In this document: positions 1 to 6,040 of the stretch, in pieces
Layout: every line of letters starts with the position of its first letter
Position numbering within the stretch: the stretch's first letter is position 1
Assembly (NCBI GenBank): GCA_000980495.1
Contig: LARN01000048.1
Span: 1 to 10,648, forward strand
Direction: 5' to 3'
Length of the DNA stretch: 10,648 bases
Source: Acinetobacter sp. N54.MGS-139
Lineage (GTDB): Bacteria; Pseudomonadota; Gammaproteobacteria; Burkholderiales; Burkholderiaceae_F
Translations under genes and position numbers: made by a program
The notes under the pieces: generated by a model
What the model was told of the DNA's origin: nothing
What the model saw: the letters and a program-made list of their open reading frames with translations, nothing else
The model's database searches: none

Positions 1-452
1 CGATATAAGGCAAATAATTTTGATAATAAATTCATAGAATTATTAGAAATTTATGAGGGTTCTATTCGATTTTTTTATTAATATTGCGCGTTGGGCCTGT
101 TTATCAATAAACTTGCCTATTTCTCTATTAAAATTAAGTAAATGCGTGGAAATGTAAGCGATATTCGACATCCCAAAAATAAAGGATAAGAGTCAATCTT
201 TAATAGGGAGTTCAAACGGGGTAATTTTTTAACCCATTTCTTAATCACAAAAGTTGAAGCGGCGCCTTTAACGCGACATACCTTCACACTGAGCGCCTAA
301 TTTGTATTTTTTTGAAACAAGCAGTCTTTTCTTCCTGCCTTACTCTCTCCTCAGTGTTTTTCTCCAAAGAGCGTTCATAGAACGCTGTATTTACGGCGCA
401 AATAAGCCCGGAAAGGTAGAATAGAAAGATTAGTTATTTTTTTAGCACAGCG
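1..452. other. AT-rich gene-free region upstream of glnS
   Basis: No convincing coding frame is present on either strand; stops are dense and the first ~250 bases are much richer in A and T than the genes that follow. A weak dyad at 94-117 (GGC, GTTTA, loop TCAA, TAAAC, GCC) followed by pyrimidines could be a poor terminator of a gene to the left. The glnS promoter should lie in the right half, but no pair of good -35 and -10 boxes stands out: TAGAAT at 417-422 is a fair -10 without a -35 partner. The segment may hold the leader of glnS and the remains of older sequence; nothing more can be said. Confidence 0.5.
370..386 (+). promoter_or_regulatory. perfect 7-bp inverted repeat in the glnS leader
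   Basis: AGCGTTC, loop ATA, GAACGCT: a perfect 7-bp stem with a 3-base loop, 66 bases before the glnS start. It is not followed by a run of T, so it is unlikely to be a terminator. It could be an operator or a stem in the 5' leader RNA. The function is unknown, and a repeat this short may occur by chance. Confidence 0.3.
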
Positions 453-2522
453 ATGACCGAAAACAAAGAAAAGGCTCAGAGCAGCCACATCACTAATTTT
501 CTTCGCAACATTATTAACGAAGACTTGAAGCAAGGGGTAAACGATCCCAGACATTGGTGTGGACATCCCGGCACCTACACGGAACAAATGGAAGGTCCGA
601 TCGACGAGGCGAAAGTCCGTCTTCGTTTTCCTCCCGAGCCCAACGGCTATCTCCACATCGGTCACGCTAAAAGTATCTGTCTGAACTTCGGTTTGGCCAA
701 GGACTACGCCGGACGCTGCCATATGCGTTTCGACGATACCAACCCGGTCAAAGAAGATCAGGAGTACGTCGACTCTATTCTCGGCTCCGTCAACTGGCTC
801 GGTTTCGACTGGAAAGACGCCAAAGAAACCAACTACTACTTCGCCAGCGATTATTTCGACTATATGTACGAAATTGCCGAGCATCTGATTAAAAACGGCT
901 TGGCTTACGTCGACGAACAAAGCGCTGAACAGATCAAAGAAAACCGCGGCACGCTGCACACACCCGGCGTGGATTCTCCCTTCCGAGATCGTCCAGCCGA
1001 AGAGAGCCTGAGACTTTTCCGCGAAATGCGTGAAGGCAAACATCCGGAAGGAAGCATGGTGCTCCGCTCTAAGGTTGACATGGGATCCCGCAATATCAAC
1101 CTGCGCGACCCGGCGATTTACCGTATCCGTTTTGCCGAGCATCACCGCACGGGAGACAAATGGTGCATCTATCCGATGTACACCTTTGCTCATCCCCTCG
1201 AAGACGTACTCGAAAACATTACGCATTCCATCTGCACGTTGGAATTCGAAGATCAGCGCGCTTTCTATAACTGGGCAACCGAGAGATCCGTGCCTATTAC
1301 ACGCGCTCCGCTCTTTGATAAAGCAAAAGCCGTCCTGGCAGACCTTCAGACAAAGAGCTTTGAAGAAATCAAGCCTTTTGCCGAAGCTGCAGTCAAATTG
1401 AAGTGGAAACTCGGCCAGACCGAGGCTGAAAGAGAACTCGCTTCCCTCTTAGCAGACATCAAGGCCAATCCGGAAAACTTGAACGAGACATCTGCCCACG
1501 CCATCGTAAATGCCGTTGCTGCCAAACCGGAAGTCTTCACTCCGCTGCTGCAGGACGTTTTAAGCGCAACCGTTAAACCGAACTTCTTCCTGCTGCCGCA
1601 TCAGTACGAATTCAATCGTCTGAACCTGACTTATGTGGTTATGAGCAAACGCAAACTGATTGCGTTGGTCAAAGAAGGTCTTGTCGACGGCTGGGACGAT
1701 CCTCGTATGCCGACTCTCGTCGGTCTGCGCCGCCGCGGTTACTCTCCTGAAGCAATGCGCCTCTTCTGCGACCGCGTCGGTGTTTCTAAACAGACCGGCA
1801 GCTGGATCGACTATTCTGTTCTCGAGGGTTCTCTGAGAGATGTGCTCGATGCTGAAGCCGATCGCCGTATCGCTGTTCAGGATCCGATCAAACTCATCAT
1901 TGACAACTATCCGGAAGACCAGATCGAGGAATTCGAATCTCCCAATCATCCTCAGCATCCGGAACGCGGCTCCCGCAAACTCTCCTTCGGAAAAGAACTG
2001 TGGATTGAGAGAAGTGACTTCGCTGAAGAGCCGCCCAAAGGTTATCGCCGTCTGACACTGGCAACAGCAGACAAACCGGCCATGCCTGTTCGTCTGCGTC
2101 ACGCCTACGTCGTACAAGCCACGTCTGTGGAAAAAGATGCCGACGGCAAGATCACTGCCGTTCACGCTGAATATTTTCCGGAAACCAAGAGCGGTACCGA
2201 CGGCGCAAACTCGATCAAGACCAAGGCTGCCATTCACTGGCTGAGCGTTAAAGATGCTCTTCCCGCAACGATCAGACTTTATGACCGTCTGTTCACCGTT
2301 CCGAAACCCGATGCCGGTGAAGTGGACTTCCGTGAGCTCATCAATAAGAACAGCAAGACTGTGATGCAGTCCTATGTTGAGCCTTCTCTGAAAGACGCCA
2401 AGCCCGAAGACCGCTTCCAGTTCGAAAGAAACGGTTATTACGTGGCCGATCAGAAGGACTTCACTCCTGACAACCTGGTATTCAACCTTGCAGTTGCTCT
2501 GAAGGACACCTTCGGAAAATAA
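453..2522 (+). CDS. glnS: glutaminyl-tRNA synthetase (GlnRS) with internal insertion
   Basis: Cytoplasmic class I aminoacyl-tRNA synthetase that charges tRNA-Gln with glutamine using ATP. The catalytic core shows PPEPNGYLHIGHAKS (HIGH at residues 68-71), RFDDTNP, a CP1/acceptor-end domain (~125-255), HSICTLEFED (258-267), QYEFNRLNL (384-392) and the KMSKS equivalent MSKRK (397-401). The rest is the two-barrel anticodon-binding domain, containing IRLYDRLF and EPSLKDA. At 689 residues it is far longer than the ~554 of E. coli GlnRS. About 22 extra residues precede RFPPEPNG, as I recall for Burkholderiales enzymes. A further ~95 residues, charged and probably helical, sit at about 278-380 between HSICTLEF and QYEF. 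The frame is unbroken through the insertion and all catalytic motifs remain, so the enzyme should be active. The ATG at 453 fits the family N-terminus, but its ribosome binding site is weak. The gene appears to be transcribed alone and ends in a strong terminator. Confidence 0.97.
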   Translation: MTENKEKAQSSHITNFLRNIINEDLKQGVNDPRHWCGHPGTYTEQMEGPIDEAKVRLRFPPEPNGYLHIGHAKSICLNFGLAKDYAGRCHMRFDDTNPVKEDQEYVDSILGSVNWLGFDWKDAKETNYYFASDYFDYMYEIAEHLIKNGLAYVDEQSAEQIKENRGTLHTPGVDSPFRDRPAEESLRLFREMREGKHPEGSMVLRSKVDMGSRNINLRDPAIYRIRFAEHHRTGDKWCIYPMYTFAHPLEDVLENITHSICTLEFEDQRAFYNWATERSVPITRAPLFDKAKAVLADLQTKSFEEIKPFAEAAVKLKWKLGQTEAERELASLLADIKANPENLNETSAHAIVNAVAAKPEVFTPLLQDVLSATVKPNFFLLPHQYEFNRLNLTYVVMSKRKLIALVKEGLVDGWDDPRMPTLVGLRRRGYSPEAMRLFCDRVGVSKQTGSWIDYSVLEGSLRDVLDAEADRRIAVQDPIKLIIDNYPEDQIEEFESPNHPQHPERGSRKLSFGKELWIERSDFAEEPPKGYRRLTLATADKPAMPVRLRHAYVVQATSVEKDADGKITAVHAEYFPETKSGTDGANSIKTKAAIHWLSVKDALPATIRLYDRLFTVPKPDAGEVDFRELINKNSKTVMQSYVEPSLKDAKPEDRFQFERNGYYVADQKDFTPDNLVFNLAVALKDTFGK

Positions 2523-2541
2523 TTAAGCGCTAATCGCTTGA

Positions 2542-2570
2542 GGGACGGCCATGGCCGTCCCTTCTTTTTT
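2542..2570 (+). terminator. rho-independent terminator of glnS
   Basis: A perfect 20-base palindrome (2542-2561, GGGACGGCCA and its complement) is followed directly by TTCTTTTTT. It lies 20 bases after the glnS stop. The T-run overlaps the stop codon of the convergent M20 gene. Read on the minus strand, the hairpin has no T-run after it, so it should act mainly on glnS transcripts. Confidence 0.93.
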
Positions 2571-4215
2571 AGGAAAGCTTTTGAATGGTTTCGGCCAAAA
2601 GCTTCGGCGCAATCTGCAGAGAGTAGTCAAGTTCTAAACGCTCCGTGCTTTTGTGCGCATCTCTGCCTGCCGGACCCATGTTGGCAATCGGAATATCTAA
2701 TGCGCCCGGAAGGTCGGTCGGCAAATAAAAGAGTTTGTTCCAGCCGGCCATGTTCTCGCCCACTTGTTTGGCGCCTTCTCTCATTTCCTCAAAGCCGAGG
2801 AATGACAAATCCGTAATGCCTCCGAAAACTTCGTGCAGACGGACCGCTTCGTTTTTACTTAAGACTTTTGCCTGTTCCGTCACTTCTTCCATCACTTTTC
2901 TGAGCTTCTGCTCCTCAGGGGACTCCCGACGATTCAGCCGAGCCGGATAGTACGGCGGCAGGAACCCGACCACAATGGTCGGTCTAGGCATCTGAGCCTG
3001 TAGAAACAGCCAGGAACATTCTTTGAGCGCGGCTTCCCGAATATCTAGGTCTTTAGGGAGCGAGCGATAAAAATGATCTCTTTTTTCTTCAAAGGATTCG
3101 CCCGTCTTTTGGCGAGCCATCCGCTGAAGCATCCCGAAGGTAACAACATTGACCTCATCAATGTCGGGAAAGTCTGCGCCTTTATCTTCTGCAAACAGCA
3201 GTGCGCGCATCAGCTTGCTTCGAGCTTGTGCGGCCGCGCGGGCTGCCGTCATTTGAGCCCAGCGAAGAATATCTGCCGGTTTCTTTGAAGCGGTCAGGAC
3301 ATTGAAATAGGCTGAGGCTTCTTCAGGCACGGTAACCGAATAACCGTTGCGATGCACCTGCATATTTAAGCAAGCAGGAGGCGCTAGAAGATCGAGTCCC
3401 GAGCCTTCATACAAAGCGGTATCGGCTTCCGCCAAACAAACAACCTCACTAATTAAAAGCGCAGAGCTAAAGCCGTGAAGATAATTGCCGATATGCGCAG
3501 ATTTGCCGAAGGCGTAGAAGAACGGCATCAATTTGCCGGTGGTTCCTGTGTAATAAGGTCTCACGGCCGGTACGGTCTTGGTTCCCGCTGTCCAAAAACA
3601 AGGTTCTCCGGTCAAAGCTGCGACAACTTTCAGATGCTCTTCTTCACAAATATGGAGGAAAGTTCTTAACGAACCGATCATGCCGGCACTGTTGGCTTCT
3701 TCATCCGGAACCGCCCAAAACAGAATATTGACGGCAAGAGTCGGATCATCTGCCCAGACCTCCATAGAGGCCAGAAAAAGCGCAAGACCGGCCTTCATAT
3801 CCATGCTGCCGCGCCCGAACAGCCAATTGCCGCTCTCAAGGTCCTGTCGAGCGATTTCATCCAGAGGCTGCCCACGAAGTGCTTCCGTATAACGTTCTAA
3901 GTCAAAAGCCGTCTGTGCTTTATCACCGCAGTTCTGTGTATCGACGACATCAAAGTGACCAGTCAGTACAACGGTTTTATCGGTAGGAACGGCGGCGCGG
4001 AGCAGTCCGAAAACCGCTCTACGCTCAAGAGGGTCCCGCTCACAGACCGGTTCAAAAACTTTCACGCGTCCTGGATGTTTTTCTGCTAGACGACGCAGAC
4101 ACTCGGCAATGAAATCCGAACAGCGGTTTTCTTCCTCGGCGCTGCCGCTGACAGAGGGAATGGCACAAAGCTCTTTAGTGAGCTCGAGAATTCGGGAAGG
4201 CTGGGCAGTTTTCAT
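2569..4215 (-). CDS. RocB-like M20 family metallohydrolase
   Basis: Zinc-dependent M20 (peptidase/deacylase) family protein, closest in length and motifs to the RocB branch (arginine-utilization protein RocB, ~550 residues, exact substrate unknown). Visible metal and catalytic residues are GHFDVVD (H87, D89), GRGSMDMKAG (D139, bridging metal ligand), PDEEANS (E172 general base, E173 ligand), TGEP (E204) and, near the end, GPAGRDAH (H521). The SAHIG motif (H241) opens the dimerization or lid domain that splits the catalytic domain, at about 230-430. No signal peptide is seen, so it is cytoplasmic. All expected ligands are present, so the enzyme is probably active on a peptide or N-acyl/amidino amino acid; no rocA, rocD or rocF neighbour supports a specific arginine role. 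The ATG at 4215 has no clear Shine-Dalgarno sequence. The upstream thioredoxin gene on the same strand is separated by a terminator, so this gene probably has its own promoter in the 129-base gap. Confidence 0.88.
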   Translation of the reverse strand: MKTAQPSRILELTKELCAIPSVSGSAEEENRCSDFIAECLRRLAEKHPGRVKVFEPVCERDPLERRAVFGLLRAAVPTDKTVVLTGHFDVVDTQNCGDKAQTAFDLERYTEALRGQPLDEIARQDLESGNWLFGRGSMDMKAGLALFLASMEVWADDPTLAVNILFWAVPDEEANSAGMIGSLRTFLHICEEEHLKVVAALTGEPCFWTAGTKTVPAVRPYYTGTTGKLMPFFYAFGKSAHIGNYLHGFSSALLISEVVCLAEADTALYEGSGLDLLAPPACLNMQVHRNGYSVTVPEEASAYFNVLTASKKPADILRWAQMTAARAAAQARSKLMRALLFAEDKGADFPDIDEVNVVTFGMLQRMARQKTGESFEEKRDHFYRSLPKDLDIREAALKECSWLFLQAQMPRPTIVVGFLPPYYPARLNRRESPEEQKLRKVMEEVTEQAKVLSKNEAVRLHEVFGGITDLSFLGFEEMREGAKQVGENMAGWNKLFYLPTDLPGALDIPIANMGPAGRDAHKSTERLELDYSLQIAPKLLAETIQKLS

Positions 4216-4234
4216 GACAAAAACGAAGAAAATT

Positions 4235-4251
4235 AATGACGCTTTGTCATT
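4235..4251 (-). promoter_or_regulatory. inverted repeat upstream of the M20 gene, possible operator
   Basis: AATGAC, 5-base spacer, GTCATT: a perfect 6-bp dyad ending 19 bases before the start codon of the M20 hydrolase. Its position suits a repressor site or a leader hairpin covering the ribosome binding region. No regulator is known, and chance occurrence is possible. Confidence 0.25.
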
Positions 4252-4281
4252 TTAGGGCTTCAAAAAGCCTCATTTCAGCCT

Positions 4282-4324
4282 AAAAAGTTAAAGTCAGCTT
4301 TAAGTCGCGAAACCTAAAACTGAC
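4282..4324 (-). terminator. rho-independent terminator of the TlpA-like gene
   Basis: Read on the minus strand, 4324-4293 folds into a hairpin of about 12-13 pairs beginning GUCAG and closing CUGAC, including two G-U pairs, with a loop around UUCGCG. It is followed by TTTAACTTTTT. It starts 20 bases after the thioredoxin stop codon. The G-U pairs become mismatches on the plus strand, so the hairpin is oriented for the minus-strand gene. Confidence 0.75.
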
Positions 4325-4344
4325 CTATTTTGAAAAATTAAGAA

Positions 4345-4971
4345 TCAAACCGAACCAACAGGCGCAGGAGCGGACTTTTTATCCGCAGAAGGACCTGAGG
4401 CGTATTTTTTACCAATTTCTTTCAGGAAAGAAATAATCTGAGGATTCTCCCAGGGCAAATAGCCTTCGGCATAAGCAACTAAGTTGCCGTTCCCGTCAAT
4501 AATGAAGTTGGTCGGAACCACCGAGACACCCATTTTCCCGGGAATCGCCTGTTTACTGTCGATGAGGGTTTCAAAACCGGAAGCCCGGATCTTGTCGAGA
4601 AACTTTTTGAGATCAACGTTTCCGCCGTCGACCGCCACGCCGATCACGCGAACATCAGAATTTTTCAGCGCATTCTGCGCAGTGATCAATTCCGGGATCT
4701 CAGCAACGCAGGGACGGCACCAAGTCGCCCAAACATTCAGGACGACAACCTTTCCTTTGTAATCGGCCAGATTAACGTTCTTCCCGTAAATAGTTTTGAG
4801 ATCAAACTGCGGCATCTTTAAAGCATGCTTGAGCTCTCGGAAGTTCGGCATCGCGCGAGGCGCTTTCAGCGGTGTTCCGGTTTCGTAAACACGGTCAAAG
4901 TCCGCGGCCTGCGGCGCCGGAGAAAATAAAACGGCTCCGGCAAGGACGGTAAGTGCTAAAAATTTTTTCAT
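4345..4971 (-). CDS. exported TlpA/ResA-type thioredoxin-like protein
   Basis: Periplasmic thiol-disulfide oxidoreductase of the TlpA/ResA/DsbE class. Residues 1-22 form a Sec signal peptide (MKKF start, hydrophobic core, probable cleavage after PQA at 22). The thioredoxin fold begins near residue 55 (PQFDLKTIYGK, the usual strand before the redox domain). The active site is WATWCRPC (C85, C88), and the cis-proline is P153 in VVPTNF. The family insert between strand and helix (GVAVDGGNVDLKKFLDK) is also present. The C-terminal tail (~190-208) is rich in Ala, Pro, Ser and Lys and is probably disordered. Such proteins reduce or isomerize disulfides, often during cytochrome c maturation, but no ccm or ccs genes lie here, so the partner is unknown. 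The gene is single, divergent from the DUF3597 gene, and has its own terminator. Confidence 0.9.
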   Translation of the reverse strand: MKKFLALTVLAGAVLFSPAPQAADFDRVYETGTPLKAPRAMPNFRELKHALKMPQFDLKTIYGKNVNLADYKGKVVVLNVWATWCRPCVAEIPELITAQNALKNSDVRVIGVAVDGGNVDLKKFLDKIRASGFETLIDSKQAIPGKMGVSVVPTNFIIDGNGNLVAYAEGYLPWENPQIISFLKEIGKKYASGPSADKKSAPAPVGSV

Positions 4972-5053
4972 CTTTCGTTGCTTTTTCGGTATGCTGTTGG
5001 GATTTTAGAACGACCGATTCGGCACAGATGTAACGAGTCTTTTAGGAGCGCTC

Positions 5054-5230
5054 ATGATGGTGGTCCCGAAGACTATTCCCTTCGCGATTGAACTAAAGTC
5101 GGAAGACAATGGTCTTGCCGGCGTCGCTCATTTGAAGCTGGAATCGGCGATAAAAGATTTATCAACGCCATTTATAAGGAGTGAATTATGGGACTGTTCA
5201 ATACAATTCTTCAGAAACTTGGTTTCATGA
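5054..5230 (+). CDS. possible small ORF (58 codons) overlapping the DUF3597 gene
   Basis: Tandem ATG codons at 5054 and 5057 follow AGGAG (5044-5048) at spacings of 5 and 8 bases, one of the best ribosome binding sites in the window. The frame runs 58 codons, starting MMVVPKTIPFAIELKS, and ends at TGA 5228-5230. It overlaps the first 14 codons of the DUF3597 gene in another frame. I recognise no family, and there is no signal peptide or membrane segment. It could be a real small protein translated together with the next gene, a leader ORF affecting its translation, or a chance frame. The clear Shine-Dalgarno sequence is the main support. Confidence 0.3.
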   Translation: MMVVPKTIPFAIELKSEDNGLAGVAHLKLESAIKDLSTPFIRSELWDCSIQFFRNLVS

Positions 5231-5646
5231 AAGACAAAGCTGTCGAAGCTGTTGCCGGTGAAACCGCCGCGGCAGCCGAAGCACCGGCCGCACCTGCGGA
5301 AGCCGCCCCCATGGAAGCCGCTGCCGTTGAAACCGTTGCTGCCGCCGCACCGGCCGCCGCTGATGCTCCAGCCGCAGCGCCTGAAACCGTCGACGTCGTC
5401 GCTGTCTGCGAAGCCCTGGCTGCAAAGAACCCGCAGAAACTCAACTGGAGAACCTCTATTGTCGACCTTATGAAGCTCCTTGGTATGGATTCTTCCTTGG
5501 CCAACCGTAAAGAATTGGCTAAAGAGCTCGGCTGCCCGGAAAACCTCATCGGCGGCGACTATTCTCAGATGAACGTCTGGCTGATTAAAGCCGTGATGAA
5601 GAAACTTGCCGAAAACGGCGGCAAAGTCCCTGAAGAACTGAAGTAA
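5188..5646 (+). CDS. DUF3597 domain-containing protein
   Basis: Small protein of a conserved proteobacterial family (DUF3597) of unknown function. The layout is typical: a short N-terminal MGLFNTILQKLGF segment, an Ala/Pro/Glu-rich linker (about 25-70), then a compact helical domain (about 70-150) with the family hallmarks LAAKNPQKLNWRTSIVDLMK, LGMDSSLANRKELAKELG and the end MNVWLIKAVMKKLAENGGKV. This closely matches the family as I know it. There is no export signal. A strong AAGGAG site (5176-5181) lies 6 bases before the ATG, which fixes the start. The gene may be translationally linked to the small ORF that overlaps its first codons. A terminator follows 22 bases after the stop, so it is probably its own transcription unit. 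Confidence 0.9.
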   Translation: MGLFNTILQKLGFMKDKAVEAVAGETAAAAEAPAAPAEAAPMEAAAVETVAAAAPAAADAPAAAPETVDVVAVCEALAAKNPQKLNWRTSIVDLMKLLGMDSSLANRKELAKELGCPENLIGGDYSQMNVWLIKAVMKKLAENGGKVPEELK

Positions 5647-5668
5647 GGGTTCTCAATTCTTGTAACAG

Positions 5669-5693
5669 CGCCGCAGTATCTGCGGCGTTTTTT
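5669..5693 (+). terminator. rho-independent terminator after the DUF3597 gene
   Basis: CGCCGCAG, loop TAT, CTGCGGCG form a perfect 8-bp GC-rich stem, followed by TTTTTT (5688-5693). It separates the DUF3597 gene from the membrane protein gene. Confidence 0.92.
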
Positions 5694-5739
5694 CTTCAGC
5701 TGAGATTTGGTAAAGTGAACCTTTCGGAGAAAAAATAAT

Positions 5740-6018
5740 ATGTTCGCTTATCCCATTATTGTTGCAGCTATGATCGGCTCCGGCCTGCTCATCGGTTGGA
5801 TTGACTTTAGCTATCTCTGGGGCATGATCCCCGCCGTTATCGGAGGCTTCTGCGGAAGCTACTACAGCAAGTTCGGGCGCATGCTCTTAAAGCCCGGCAT
5901 TGATGACTACCAAAGAGAAAAGATCCTCTCCGTCACACGCGTTCTGACCATCATGTGGACCGTGATTTCCGCGATTTTCTTTGCGCTCGGCTACGGATTA
6001 ACTAAGGTTGCTTACTGA
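5740..6018 (+). CDS. small three-helix membrane protein, unknown function
   Basis: A 92-residue inner-membrane protein that I do not recognise. Three hydrophobic stretches are visible: about 3-21 (YPIIVAAMIGSGLLIGWI), 24-42 (SYLWGMIPAVIGGFCGSYY) and 67-89 (RVLTIMWTVISAIFFALGYGL). A charged loop between the second and third (KFGRMLLKPGIDDYQREK) is probably cytoplasmic by the positive-inside rule. The glycine pairs in helices 1 and 2 suggest close helix packing. GGAG at 5726-5729 sits 10 bases before the ATG. A terminator upstream means it has its own promoter, probably around 5695-5725, where TAAAGT (5711-5716) is a weak -10. The SbcC-like gene starts 22 bases after its stop with no terminator between, so the two are likely co-transcribed. 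Confidence 0.75.
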   Translation: MFAYPIIVAAMIGSGLLIGWIDFSYLWGMIPAVIGGFCGSYYSKFGRMLLKPGIDDYQREKILSVTRVLTIMWTVISAIFFALGYGLTKVAY

Positions 6019-6040
6019 TTTGTTGTTTTGATTTTTCGTT

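Noticed and set aside
215..236. Hairpin around GGGGTAATTTTTTAACCC
   Set aside because: Only four clean pairs before a mismatch; too weak for a terminator or operator.
254..283. Possible promoter with TTGAAG (254-259) and CATACC or nearby as -10
   Set aside because: The -10 match is only about half of the consensus and the spacer is GC-rich; not strong enough to list.
375..1226. 283-codon open frame on the minus strand opposite glnS
   Set aside because: It is fully antisense to the conserved catalytic half of GlnRS, has no recognisable family, and reflects the codon bias of glnS.
1560..2237. 225-codon open frame on the minus strand opposite the glnS C-terminal part
   Set aside because: Antisense shadow of the anticodon-binding domain, with no domain features of its own.
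4984..5045. Promoter of the TlpA-like gene with TAAAAT on the minus strand
   Set aside because: The -10-like box is acceptable, but no -35 box lies 16-18 bases upstream; TTACAT is 20 bases away.
5211..5549. Ala/Ser-rich minus-strand frame opposite the DUF3597 gene
   Set aside because: The low-complexity composition mirrors the GC-rich Ala/Pro linker codons of the real gene.
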